A stretch of 64,000 bases of DNA from NCBI RefSeq assembly GCF_014323605.1, contig NZ_SCMB01000005.1, forward strand, positions 27,876 through 91,875, read 5' to 3'. The notes beneath the pieces were generated by a model, which searched no databases, had not been told where the DNA came from, and saw only the letters and a program-made list of their open reading frames with translations. Below are positions 17,535-26,436 of this stretch, piece by piece. Numbering within the stretch: position 1 is the first letter of the stretch; every line of letters starts with the position of its first letter. This DNA is from Lactobacillus kimbladii (lineage in GTDB: Bacteria; Bacillota; Bacilli; Lactobacillales; Lactobacillaceae). Made by a program: the position numbers and the translations under genes.

Positions 17535-18731
17535 CTACTTCCTTTTCTTTACTTTTGCAGGTAAGTATAACCTTAATACGCCCCAGCTGAAAACAACTAA
17601 ACATCCCATTGCTATAAACAAGTGTAAATTAATTGGTAAAGTAATCAGCCAAGAAATACTGATTATAGCCCATTGAGCTAATAATATTCCTGCTAATGCG
17701 GCTACTAAATCTAACCCCCGATTGGTGCGCTCAATTGGATAAACCCGATACATGATATTGCTATCGAATTCATCAACCATCGGTATCAACTGGTAAATAG
17801 TTAAAAAAACTACTAAGCATGATAAACATAATGCCCAAACCCAATTTTGAACCAGCCAAGAAATTAAAACTGCAAAAGCGGTCATTCGGAAAACTAAATT
17901 AATATTTTCAGGATTTCTAAGCACTGAACGACGATACAAAAATTTATGGGGATTTTCTGACGCTAAATTTTTAGGCAATAAAAAGTCCAAATATTTCCGT
18001 CTTTTAATATTAGTCTGTCTTTCTTTAACATCTGTGAACATACTAAAAGCGCTATAAACAACATTTTTGCGCTTTTCCTCTTGCTCCACAGCATATTGCC
18101 AGTCAAAAAGGGCTGCATGCAGCGGCTTCAAAACTAAAATAAAAACAGCAGCAGCTAGCAAAATTGCGATTATGATCATGCTCTGTGGTTTAAACATTCC
18201 CAAACCAAACAAAAGTAGGAAAAGGATATTTAAAACTAAGATGGAAATTTTACGGTTAAAATATGAATTATATTCCCTAACTTTAAGTTGCACTATTTTG
18301 GCCAAAAACACAGCAAAAACAGCGAAAATATAATCTAACGGTTCAACCTTTGCCTTTATCGTTGCAAAAGGAAATATAATTCCCGCCATTAAAGCCAAGC
18401 AAATTGTAGGTACAATTAAGCTGTAAATTAACATTGGCTTCAGATATAATACTATATTTTCATCTTCGGGCAGTAAAAATTGTAAATCAGCTGGTTTTAG
18501 CAAAGTTACCAGTTTGCCTATTAAAAGTGGTAGCCACAGCAAAATACCAACGAGCGGACGATAGTACCACAGACTTTCAGGCATAGTCTTCATTGTCTGT
18601 GCGTACCAGAACATAAGCGCGCCAAAAAGGAAAATCAGAGCTAAGATAAAGAAATCATTAAAAACCAAAACTAGATATTTTAAAGACTGGCGTAAGTTTT
18701 CCTGCAGCCTTCTTTTAGCCAAATCACGCAT
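17535..18731 (-). CDS. ecsB: ABC transporter permease EcsB
   Basis: Membrane subunit of the EcsAB ABC exporter, which in Bacilli supports regulated intramembrane proteolysis and protein secretion. The 398-aa protein has about nine or ten hydrophobic segments in pairs (near 25-50, 55-75, 105-130, 165-205, 280-310, 345-390). Its start overlaps the end of ecsA by 8 bases, so the subunits are translationally coupled. The usual neighbour hit lies divergently upstream. Confidence 0.92.
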   Translation of the reverse strand: MRDLAKRRLQENLRQSLKYLVLVFNDFFILALIFLFGALMFWYAQTMKTMPESLWYYRPLVGILLWLPLLIGKLVTLLKPADLQFLLPEDENIVLYLKPMLIYSLIVPTICLALMAGIIFPFATIKAKVEPLDYIFAVFAVFLAKIVQLKVREYNSYFNRKISILVLNILFLLLFGLGMFKPQSMIIIAILLAAAVFILVLKPLHAALFDWQYAVEQEEKRKNVVYSAFSMFTDVKERQTNIKRRKYLDFLLPKNLASENPHKFLYRRSVLRNPENINLVFRMTAFAVLISWLVQNWVWALCLSCLVVFLTIYQLIPMVDEFDSNIMYRVYPIERTNRGLDLVAALAGILLAQWAIISISWLITLPINLHLFIAMGCLVVFSWGVLRLYLPAKVKKRK

Positions 18732-19464
18732 TTTGTTGCTCCTGACTTAAAATTTGATAGATTTGGTCAAATGAATCTGTTTCCTTTAAAGCATAGTGCA
18801 TGCGAATTTCAGCCAAAGTGCCAGAAGCCGCAATTTTGCCATTGTTTAAGACCGCGTAGCGTGAAACTGCTTGGACACTGTTAGCCAAAATATGTGTTGA
18901 CATTAACACCATTTTGCCTTGACTAGCAGCATTTTTGATTAATTGTACTAAATTGGCCACTGCCAAAGGATCTAGTCCGGTGAATGGTTCGTCAATTACA
19001 AGGAGTTCTGTATTTGCTAAAAAGGCACACACAATCATCACTTTTTGTTTCATGCCCTTTGAAAAATGAATCGGCAACCAATCCAGTTTATCATCCAGCC
19101 TAAACATCTGCAGCAATTCATGGGCTTTTGCCCAAGCCTGTTTTTCGTTTAACTGATAGCTGAGAATAGTTAATTGCAGATGTTCCTTCAAAGTCAATTC
19201 TGAATATAAAACTGGCGTTTCGGGTATATATGCGACATCTCTTTTAAATTTAGTGGGTTGTGCCGCTAAATCAATGCCATTGAGAGTAATTTTGCCTTTT
19301 TGTGGTCGTAATAACCCCAAGATATGTTTAATTGTTGTCGATTTGCCAGCACCATTTAGTCCTATTAGTCCTAGAACCTCGCCTGGAGTGATCTCCAGGT
19401 TTATATCTTTAATGACCGGTACACCTGTGTAGCCACCGGTCAAATGCTCAATTTTTAAAGTCAT
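18724..19464 (-). CDS. ecsA: ABC transporter ATP-binding protein EcsA
   Basis: ATPase partner of EcsB. Walker A GLNGAGKST is at 35-43, Q-loop near PETPVLY, signature FSKGMKQKV and Walker B LLVIDEPFTGLDP. The 246-aa length is right. The ATG at 19464 is preceded by AGATAGGAATT; the ORF runs open to 19497 but without a good site. The gene is divergent from hit, which starts at 19555, so the 90-base gap holds both promoters. Confidence 0.95.
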   Translation of the reverse strand: MTLKIEHLTGGYTGVPVIKDINLEITPGEVLGLIGLNGAGKSTTIKHILGLLRPQKGKITLNGIDLAAQPTKFKRDVAYIPETPVLYSELTLKEHLQLTILSYQLNEKQAWAKAHELLQMFRLDDKLDWLPIHFSKGMKQKVMIVCAFLANTELLVIDEPFTGLDPLAVANLVQLIKNAASQGKMVLMSTHILANSVQAVSRYAVLNNGKIAASGTLAEIRMHYALKETDSFDQIYQILSQEQQNA

Positions 19465-19554
19465 AATTCCTATCTTTCTTTTAATGAATTTACTCATTTA
19501 ATATGATAGCATGATATTAAAAGAAACTAAATTTTGAAATGAAGAGGTTTTAAA

Positions 19555-19986
19555 ATGGAAGAATTAGACAAAGATTGCTTATTTTGTAAAATTATCACAG
19601 GTGAAGCAAACAGCTACACCGTTTTCGAAAACGACGACGTCAAAGCCTTTTTAGACTTGTCTCAAGTAAATCCCGGTCACACTTTAATGGTACCTAAAAA
19701 ACACATCACTAACTTTTTTGATTATACGCCTGCAGATGCTCAAAGATATTTGCAGTATATTCCAACAATTGCCAATGCAATTAAAAAGTTTGACCCTAGA
19801 ATTACTGGTATGAATATCAGTAGCAATAACGGCGCCAGTGCCAGCCAAGTAGTAATGCATTCACATATTCACTTTATACCACGCTTTGAAGGAGACGGTT
19901 TAAAGATTGCAACGCGCAATAACGCTGAAAAATATACTGAGGAAGATTACCAAAAAGTTGCAGCTGCAATTAGAGCCGAGTTCTAA
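19555..19986 (+). CDS. hit: HIT family nucleotide hydrolase
   Basis: A 143-aa histidine-triad protein. Cys8/Cys11 (CLFC) open a zinc-site-like N-terminus and the catalytic triad HSHIHF has His102, His104 and His106. Such Hint-like enzymes split adenosine phosphoramidates. The ATG follows GAGGTTTTAAA. The divergent ecsAB pair and downstream prsA repeat a known Bacilli arrangement. Confidence 0.95.
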   Translation: MEELDKDCLFCKIITGEANSYTVFENDDVKAFLDLSQVNPGHTLMVPKKHITNFFDYTPADAQRYLQYIPTIANAIKKFDPRITGMNISSNNGASASQVVMHSHIHFIPRFEGDGLKIATRNNAEKYTEEDYQKVAAAIRAEF

Positions 19987-19992
19987 GGTGAC

Positions 19993-20337
19993 ATGATGAA
20001 ACATTTTAGTTTAGGTTTAGCAGTGGGAGCGGGTTTTGGCTTTGTTCTTTCACTATTTAAAGACCAAAATGGTAATCGTTTATTCCCATCGGTGCAAAAA
20101 CCAATTAATTCAGTCAAAGAAGACATTAATGATCTTGCCGTATCTAACAAAAAATTAAAGACTGCCAAGCAGGAGTTAAAAGAGTCTTTGCCAGAAGCAA
20201 AAAGAGCAATTTCTGAATTACAAAATGAAGTGGAATATTATCAAATAAGCATTAATCGAATTATAGCCAAACTAAAAGGCAAAGCTTCAGCGATTAATCG
20301 TAATATTGAAAATGAAACTGATAATTCTAAAAATTAG
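19993..20337 (+). CDS. YtxH-like small membrane-anchored protein
   Basis: A 114-aa protein with one N-terminal hydrophobic, glycine-rich segment (about 4-21) followed by a charged alpha-helical, probably coiled-coil region (about 35-95) and a polar tail. This is the YtxH/general-stress-protein layout, but sequence evidence is only structural. It starts 6 bases after hit with AAGGTGAC as ribosome site; ATG at 19993 or 19996. Confidence 0.75.
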   Translation: MMKHFSLGLAVGAGFGFVLSLFKDQNGNRLFPSVQKPINSVKEDINDLAVSNKKLKTAKQELKESLPEAKRAISELQNEVEYYQISINRIIAKLKGKASAINRNIENETDNSKN

Positions 20338-20342
20338 TAAAG

Positions 20343-20396
20343 AAACTGGCAATTTTTGGCAAAAAACGAAAAAATAAAAACTAGTTTTGCCAGTTT
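20343..20396. repeat. Long-looped inverted repeat before prsA
   Basis: AAACTGGCAA (20343-20352) is the exact inverse complement of TTGCCAGTTT (20387-20396), separated by 34 A-rich bases. It follows the ytxH-like stop and precedes the prsA leader. It has no T run after it, so it is a poor terminator; a regulator site or mRNA structure is possible. Confidence 0.5.
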
Positions 20397-20451
20397 ATGT
20401 TATATTAGTTGTCGGTGACTTAATTTATTAAGGATGTGGAGAATTTATTTT

Positions 20452-21351
20452 ATGAAAAAATATATCAGAAAAACAGCAGCTGTGATTGCCGTAGCAAGTA
20501 TGGCCTTATCAACAGCGGCTTGTTCCAATGGTGGTAAAACCGTTGCTTCTTATAAAGGCGGCAAGATTACTCAGCAAGAATACTATGACGAAATGAAAAA
20601 GTCTCAGTCTGGTAAAACCGCCCTGGCAAACATGATTATTAATCGTGTTTTAGAGCAACAATATGGCAACAAGGTTTCAAAAAAGCAAGTTGATAAACAA
20701 TACAATAACTACAAGAAGCAATATGGTAGTCAATTTGATGCCGTTTTGCAACAAAATGGCATGACTGCTTCAAGTTTCAAGCAAAACTTGAAAACAAACT
20801 TGCTTACTGAAGCTGCTTTAAAGGACATCAAGAAGATTTCAAAGAGTCAAGAAGATAAAGTTTGGAAAGATTATCAGCCAAAGGTTAAAGTGCAACATAT
20901 TTTAGTTTCTAAAAAATCTAAAGCTGAAGAAATTACTAATGAATTAAAGAATGGTAAAAGCTTTAAGAGTTTAGTGAAAAAGTATTCTTTAGATCCAGGA
21001 ACTAAGAAAAATGAGGGAAAACTACCAGCTTTTGATTCTACCGATTCCAGTTTAGACCCTGCGTTTAAGAAAGCCGCTTTTAAATTAAAGACTGGCGAAA
21101 CAACGAAGAGCCCAGTTAAATCTCAATCAGGTTATCACGTAATCAAAATGATTAAGCACCCTGCTAAAGGAACTTTTGCTTCACACAAAAAAGAGATTGA
21201 TGACCAGATCTATCAGACGATGTCACAAGACCAACAAACTATGCATGATGTTCTAGCCAAAGTTATTAAAAAGGCCGGAGTTGACATAAAAGATAAAGAT
21301 CTAAAAGATGTCTTAGCTTCTTATGTTTCTACATCTACTGATAAAAAATAA
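20452..21351 (+). CDS. prsA: Foldase lipoprotein PrsA
   Basis: Extracytoplasmic peptidyl-prolyl isomerase that helps secreted proteins fold. The 299-aa protein has a lipoprotein signal with lipobox STAAC (Cys24), a SurA-like N region and a parvulin domain at about 130-225 (VQHILVSKKSKAEEI at its start, then KYSLDPG and SGYHVIKM). I start at the ATG at 20452, with GGAG about 10 bases upstream, not at the longer frame from 20434. A strong terminator follows. Confidence 0.96.
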   Translation: MKKYIRKTAAVIAVASMALSTAACSNGGKTVASYKGGKITQQEYYDEMKKSQSGKTALANMIINRVLEQQYGNKVSKKQVDKQYNNYKKQYGSQFDAVLQQNGMTASSFKQNLKTNLLTEAALKDIKKISKSQEDKVWKDYQPKVKVQHILVSKKSKAEEITNELKNGKSFKSLVKKYSLDPGTKKNEGKLPAFDSTDSSLDPAFKKAAFKLKTGETTKSPVKSQSGYHVIKMIKHPAKGTFASHKKEIDDQIYQTMSQDQQTMHDVLAKVIKKAGVDIKDKDLKDVLASYVSTSTDKK

Positions 21352-21371
21352 TTATATTAAAGTATATTAAA

Positions 21372-21402
21372 AGAGTTCAAGCATGCTTGAACTCTTTTTT
21401 TA
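21372..21402. terminator. Terminator between prsA and yhaM
   Basis: A perfect 24-base palindrome (arms AGAGTTCAAGCA and its complement, 21372-21395) is followed by seven T. It clearly ends prsA on the plus strand. A-rich bases on the left may let it serve the convergent yhaM too. Confidence 0.9.
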
Positions 21403-22377
21403 CTCTAATTTATGAGCCTTTCCTAGTGATTCATCTGTTTTGGGTCTATAAAATTTACGGCCGCCTTGACTCATTATATTATCGGTAAAGTTACCAGGAC
21501 GAGTGTGCTGTAAGGCATTGGTGATAGCATAAACAGATGCGTCCAAATCATCTATGCGGTGCAATAACTCGGCTTCAAGTAAAGCAGGTAACTTAGGTGA
21601 GCCATATTCAAATTTACCATGATGAGATAAAACCATATGCCGTAGGAGCAACAAGTCTTCAGATTCTAAATCAATTTTAAGCTGTTGAGCCGCGAGCATG
21701 ATTTGTTCATCAATTAAAACCAAATGTCCAATCAGGTTACCTTCAGTTGTATATTGAGTCGCAGCCGGACCGGTTAATTCGAGTACTTTGCCCATATCAT
21801 GGAGAATACAGCCGGCATATAACAAAGAACGGTTAATTTGCGAATAATTATCAGCTAAACCTTTTGCATCACGCAGCATCGATACAGTATGGTAGGCTAA
21901 TCCACCACGCACTGCATGGTGGTTACTCTTACCAGCAGGAAATTCAAAAAAACGTTTATCCCATTTTTTTAATAAGAATCGTACGATCCTGTTCCAAGTA
22001 GGATTCAGTATTTCAAAAACATACTGGTTTATTTCTTCTTTCATATCAACAATTTTTTCGGGAGCTGACTTGATAAATTGCCTAAGATCATACCCTTCTT
22101 CTGGGCCCACAACACGTAAGCTATAAATCTTTATTTGTGGCTGACCCTGATATTCTTCGCGCTTGCCGTCAAGCTCAACAATAGTCCCTGCATTAAATGT
22201 TGCAGCATCTTGATCATTAGCATCCCAGAAGTTGCCACGAATTTCACCAGAAGAGTCACTAAATGACATTGCTAGATAAAGTTTGCCTTTTTTTGTATGT
22301 CGCAATTGAGAATTCTTAATTAGCACAACCAACTCTAGTTCTTCGCCATCATTATAATCCAGCAAACGTTTATACAT
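21400..22377 (-). CDS. yhaM: 3'-5' exoribonuclease YhaM
   Basis: Metal-dependent 3'-5' exonuclease acting on RNA and single-stranded DNA. The 325-aa protein has an N-terminal OB fold (about 10-95), then an HD domain with HHAVRGGLAYHT, the ILHDMGK dyad and a later HHGKFEYGSPK. Length fits YhaM. It overlaps yhaN by 8 bases, the usual yhaONM order in Bacilli. Confidence 0.95.
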   Translation of the reverse strand: MYKRLLDYNDGEELELVVLIKNSQLRHTKKGKLYLAMSFSDSSGEIRGNFWDANDQDAATFNAGTIVELDGKREEYQGQPQIKIYSLRVVGPEEGYDLRQFIKSAPEKIVDMKEEINQYVFEILNPTWNRIVRFLLKKWDKRFFEFPAGKSNHHAVRGGLAYHTVSMLRDAKGLADNYSQINRSLLYAGCILHDMGKVLELTGPAATQYTTEGNLIGHLVLIDEQIMLAAQQLKIDLESEDLLLLRHMVLSHHGKFEYGSPKLPALLEAELLHRIDDLDASVYAITNALQHTRPGNFTDNIMSQGGRKFYRPKTDESLGKAHKLE

Positions 22378-24871
22378 TTTTAGTTCCTCTCTTAAAAGTT
22401 AGCGGTTGTATTCGCAATTTATCAACAAGACTTGTTTGCGCAGTAAAAATTAATACCTGATTGTTTCTAGCAATTGCTTGAAGCAGCTTTTCAATTTCAT
22501 CAACTCTGTGATCATCAAAATTAACAAAGGAGTCGTCTATTAATATAGGTAAATTTATTTCATCTCGTATTTGTTGAACAAAAGCCAGTTTTAACGCAAA
22601 GTATAATTGTTCAGAAGTTCCTCGTGAAAGGTATTGCACTTCTATTTTTTTACCATCAAAACGAGTAACCGTTATTTTTTTACTAATTTCAATATTATTA
22701 TACCGGTTATCCGTTAATAGTCGCAAATATTCTTTAGCAGTAACCAGCATTTTGGGAAATCGTTCATTCGAAGCTAGATCAAGAGCACGACTGAGCCATT
22801 TTGAGGTAAAAAGATCAGCCAAATATTCAACACTCAAGTTTTTCAATTTTGCCTTTAAGTTGGCCAGTTTTTGCTTTTCCTCGAAAACAGCCGTTGAGTT
22901 TGCCAAGTTTTCCATCTTGACTTTTATTTCAGCTGCTTTTCCCTGTAAGTGATTAATATTTTCATGAACTGAAGAAATTTTTGACCTTAAATTTGCGAGT
23001 TCAGTTTGATTTCCTGTTTTATTTTTGGCATAACTTTTTAACTCACGCAAATCATTTTGCAAATTTGTCTTAAGAGCATCGATCTGATTTTGTATTTCAT
23101 CTTGTTTTAGCTTTTGTTTTTGTATTTGCTCATACTCACTTAAACTAGTAACTTGAGCCTTTGCCAGAATCATTTTTAGCTTAGTTTCATTTTCAGTTAG
23201 TTCATCTTTATTTTCAGCCAAACTGTTTTCTAAGCTAGTTTGCTTTTCACGGCGTAATTTCTCTAAATTTATTTTCTCAGTTAGTTGGTCTAGTGCATTC
23301 AATACATCTTCAAAAGTACTTACAGTTTGCTTCAGTTCATCACCTAATTCGACTGCTATCGGTGTTACTAATCCTATTAACTCATTTTTTCGCTGATTAT
23401 TTCTTTTTAAGTTTTGAATTAATACTTGATATTGTCTCCATTCATTAATTAAATTATTTATATCTATATTAATTGGATTAATACCATAGCGTCTTTCAAA
23501 AGACTGTCTTTGTTGCCTTATTTTTTCATTTTGCTCTGTTGCAGTTTCTACTGCATTTTGCGTTTGCTTTTGCTGGTAAGAACCAAATAATACAAGAATT
23601 AATCCAATACCAACAGCTAAAAAGCCAAAAGCTCGTGCAATAAACAATAAAATTAAACCGACTATAAAAATAATGCCACCAAAAAGAAGACACTGTTTAG
23701 AATTATCACTCTTACTCTGCTCAATCTTCAATTCCTTTTGGGGCAGCTTTTGATAATCTTCTTGCAACTTAATTATTTGCTCTTGATTCATTTTCACAAT
23801 TTTATTTAAATTTGAATCAAGTGCAATAAGTTGATTTTGCTCATCTTTTATTTGTTCATCTTTTTGTAAACAGTTATGATACTCAGATTGCCATTGCAAT
23901 ATTTCCGGCTTTTTTTGAATAAGCTTTGAAACTGCTGTATTTTCTTCCGGATCATCAGAATATTCATTTAACTTTGCTGTGATTTTTTGTTGTTTTTTTT
24001 GCAAAGATTCTGCCTGCATTGTTAAAGTTTGTGCAGATTGAAACTGCTCTGAATCAAAGTTGATCGTTTTAACTTGATTTTGTAAATCTTGTAATTTTTC
24101 GTAGCTGGGAACAAGTTTTTGCAACTTTTCTAACTTGTCATACTCTTTTTGTAATTCAAGTTCTTTTTGCTCTTCTTGATGTTGCAAACCTTTTTGCTTC
24201 TTAAAATTGTCATTGAGTTCTTGATAAAGGGAAAATTCATTTTCAGAGTTACTGACTTTACTTTCTTCATCTTTAACTTCTAACAGCAATTGATTAATAG
24301 GCGGCTTTCTGCCCGTCTTTTTAAATAAACCATCAGCACTTTTAGCAAAATCATCACGTAAAGTTATTAGGCTGTCGCTATTAGCCGCACCCAAATAATA
24401 GATACGTTCCATTAAGTCTTTCTGCTTAATCTGATCAACTTTTGCCAGCATATCCTGATTAAAAATAAAACTGTCAGTATAAAATTTACCATCAATATTT
24501 TTAATTTGATCAAAAAAAACACTTTCCGGTACTACTTGATTATCACATTTAACAGTCAAAGTACCAGTTTTTGACCCTTTACCCTTTGCATAAAGTCTTT
24601 CCAGTTGATAATGCTGACCATTTTCATTTTCAAAAAATAAAGACCCGCCCATTGGACTAACTTGTGCCAAAGGAGTGTAGTCCTCAAAAAAATCTGAACT
24701 TTGGTTAGCAAGGTGAAAGCCAAATAAAATCTGTTTAATAAAGGCAACGATGGTACTCTTTCCTGCTTCATTAGCTCCGTAAAAAACATCAATGTTTGAA
24801 TTTGATAAATCAAAAGTAAAGTTTGAAAATTGACCAAAATTAACTATTTGAAGTTTAATTAATTTCACCAT
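22370..24871 (-). CDS. yhaN: SMC-like ATPase YhaN (SbcC/Rad50-type)
   Basis: An 833-aa ATPase likely to work with YhaO as an SbcCD/Rad50-Mre11-like DNA end-processing pair. The N-terminal P-loop GANEAGKST is at 32-40. Long coiled coils fill about 175-390 and 440-670, broken by two membrane-like hydrophobic segments near 390-430 (IIFIVGLILLFIARAF and following), typical of YhaN. The C-terminal head has the signature YLSRGTSEQLYFAL and Walker B LPILIDDSFVNFD. It overlaps yhaO by 17 bases. Confidence 0.93.
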   Translation of the reverse strand: MVKLIKLQIVNFGQFSNFTFDLSNSNIDVFYGANEAGKSTIVAFIKQILFGFHLANQSSDFFEDYTPLAQVSPMGGSLFFENENGQHYQLERLYAKGKGSKTGTLTVKCDNQVVPESVFFDQIKNIDGKFYTDSFIFNQDMLAKVDQIKQKDLMERIYYLGAANSDSLITLRDDFAKSADGLFKKTGRKPPINQLLLEVKDEESKVSNSENEFSLYQELNDNFKKQKGLQHQEEQKELELQKEYDKLEKLQKLVPSYEKLQDLQNQVKTINFDSEQFQSAQTLTMQAESLQKKQQKITAKLNEYSDDPEENTAVSKLIQKKPEILQWQSEYHNCLQKDEQIKDEQNQLIALDSNLNKIVKMNQEQIIKLQEDYQKLPQKELKIEQSKSDNSKQCLLFGGIIFIVGLILLFIARAFGFLAVGIGLILVLFGSYQQKQTQNAVETATEQNEKIRQQRQSFERRYGINPINIDINNLINEWRQYQVLIQNLKRNNQRKNELIGLVTPIAVELGDELKQTVSTFEDVLNALDQLTEKINLEKLRREKQTSLENSLAENKDELTENETKLKMILAKAQVTSLSEYEQIQKQKLKQDEIQNQIDALKTNLQNDLRELKSYAKNKTGNQTELANLRSKISSVHENINHLQGKAAEIKVKMENLANSTAVFEEKQKLANLKAKLKNLSVEYLADLFTSKWLSRALDLASNERFPKMLVTAKEYLRLLTDNRYNNIEISKKITVTRFDGKKIEVQYLSRGTSEQLYFALKLAFVQQIRDEINLPILIDDSFVNFDDHRVDEIEKLLQAIARNNQVLIFTAQTSLVDKLRIQPLTFKRGTKNV

Positions 24872-26066
24872 TAACTCCTTTCAATTTACTATTCAACTTG
24901 ACTTCCGCGAGTTGCTTTACTTCCTGAGCAAATTCAGGATCTTGGGCCAAACTATCAGTATAATCAGTTTTTAAAGCCCAGCTTTTACTGATTTGAGCAA
25001 ATTGATCAGGACTAAAAACTTCTTTTTCAGCCTGTTTAAAGTATTTTTGATCATTAGAAGCGATTTCTAAATTATCCCCATTAATAAACCTCACATCTAC
25101 CAATTGTGAATCGTGAGTAAGTTTTCTGGAAATCATTTGCCAAAAATCACTGTCTTGAACCAACTCTTTTTCTTTTTCATTCAAAAAATCAGCACCCTTA
25201 ATTTGCAGACAAAAATAAGTAGTTGATATTGCGGACAAACAATTAATAACCATATTTTCCAATTCTGTTTTTGTCATTGGCTTTGTTAATTCAATTTCTT
25301 TTTTACTCCATGTAATAGAACTAGTCTGCACAAAATGAATCTTAGTTTGTTTTGTTTGCTCGTCAATAGTTCCTAAATAGCAACCTTTGGGACCGGTTTC
25401 ATTAATGTGACGCCCTTGAATGTTTCCTGGGTATACGATTAATGGGGTCTCGGACAAGACCTGTCTTAAATGAATATGACCCAATGCAAAATAATTATAA
25501 TTGAGATTTTGTAATTCACTCAAACTAAAAGGCGCATAAACATTTTGTGCACTTGCACCTGCTCTTTCCTGTGCGTGCATAATGCCAAAGGTATAACGAT
25601 TGCTTTTAGCAGGAAACTTCGCTGCCATGTCTTCATTAATATGATTGGCTAAATATGAAAAACCGGTCACGTCATACTCAAAACCGTTTTTTGTTTTATA
25701 AGAGACAGTTTCTACTTTTTCACCATTACCCAATAATTTGAAATAGGGACTTTCAGCGACCAGCAAGTCTTCTTTTGCCATATGATCATGATTACCAAAA
25801 ATCATAATTACCTGAATCTGCGCATTGACTAGTCGCTCAATTTCATGGGCAAAAAAAATTTGTGCACTGGGAGTTGGCTTGAAACTATCAAAAGTATCCC
25901 CAGCAATTAATACTAAATCTACCTTTTCTTTCAGAGCCAGATCAACAATTTTAGTTAAAGATTGCATTGGAGCATTTTGAATCTGCTTAAAACTCTCAGA
26001 TGGTAAAAAAGATAGCCCCAAAAATGGACTATCTAAATGTGCGTCAGCAAAATGGATAAATTTCAT
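24855..26066 (-). CDS. yhaO: DNA repair exonuclease YhaO (Mre11/SbcD-like)
   Basis: A 403-aa calcineurin-like phosphoesterase. Metal-binding motifs are in order: DAHLDS (Asp8, His10), GDTFD at about 56, GNHDH near 93, HAQER and GHIHL near 195. The C-terminal part is the YhaO-specific region that contacts YhaN. Likely a nuclease for processing DNA ends. It is coupled to yhaN and lies 2 bases after the YheA-type gene. Confidence 0.94.
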   Translation of the reverse strand: MKFIHFADAHLDSPFLGLSFLPSESFKQIQNAPMQSLTKIVDLALKEKVDLVLIAGDTFDSFKPTPSAQIFFAHEIERLVNAQIQVIMIFGNHDHMAKEDLLVAESPYFKLLGNGEKVETVSYKTKNGFEYDVTGFSYLANHINEDMAAKFPAKSNRYTFGIMHAQERAGASAQNVYAPFSLSELQNLNYNYFALGHIHLRQVLSETPLIVYPGNIQGRHINETGPKGCYLGTIDEQTKQTKIHFVQTSSITWSKKEIELTKPMTKTELENMVINCLSAISTTYFCLQIKGADFLNEKEKELVQDSDFWQMISRKLTHDSQLVDVRFINGDNLEIASNDQKYFKQAEKEVFSPDQFAQISKSWALKTDYTDSLAQDPEFAQEVKQLAEVKLNSKLKGVNGEIN

Positions 26067-26068
26067 TA

Positions 26069-26422
26069 TTATTTATTCCTAAGACCGTCATAAAGGTCAT
26101 TAATTGGCTTAGCAATTGCTTTTTGAACATCATCAATAGTTTTATACATACTTTGTTCAGCCTGCAAGAGCTTTAATATTTGGGCATCTTTTTGCACCTT
26201 TTCATTTAATTTTTTATAATCCTCTTCTAAGTCCTTAGGAAAATCTCTTCCTTCAGACTGTGAATTAATAATCTTTGCCTGCATCTTATCCATCTGTTTG
26301 AACAAAGCTGTACTTTCTTCATTGTTTTTAACCGCAGCAATAGCATCACTTAAAGCCTTAAATTCGTCAAGCTTTTGCAGATCAGTTGCTACTTGATTTG
26401 CTGAATCATAAATATTAATCAT
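26069..26422 (-). CDS. YlbF/YmcA family protein (YheA type)
   Basis: A 117-aa, almost entirely alpha-helical DUF964 protein (KALSDAIAAVKNNEESTALFKQMDKMQ and following). The best known relatives, YlbF and YmcA, form the Y-complex that adjusts RNase Y activity; the paralogue YheA lies near yhaM-yhaN in Bacillus, matching this context. Function of this copy is inferred only from the family. Confidence 0.88.
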   Translation of the reverse strand: MINIYDSANQVATDLQKLDEFKALSDAIAAVKNNEESTALFKQMDKMQAKIINSQSEGRDFPKDLEEDYKKLNEKVQKDAQILKLLQAEQSMYKTIDDVQKAIAKPINDLYDGLRNK

Positions 26423-26436
26423 CTTTTTCCTCCTAA

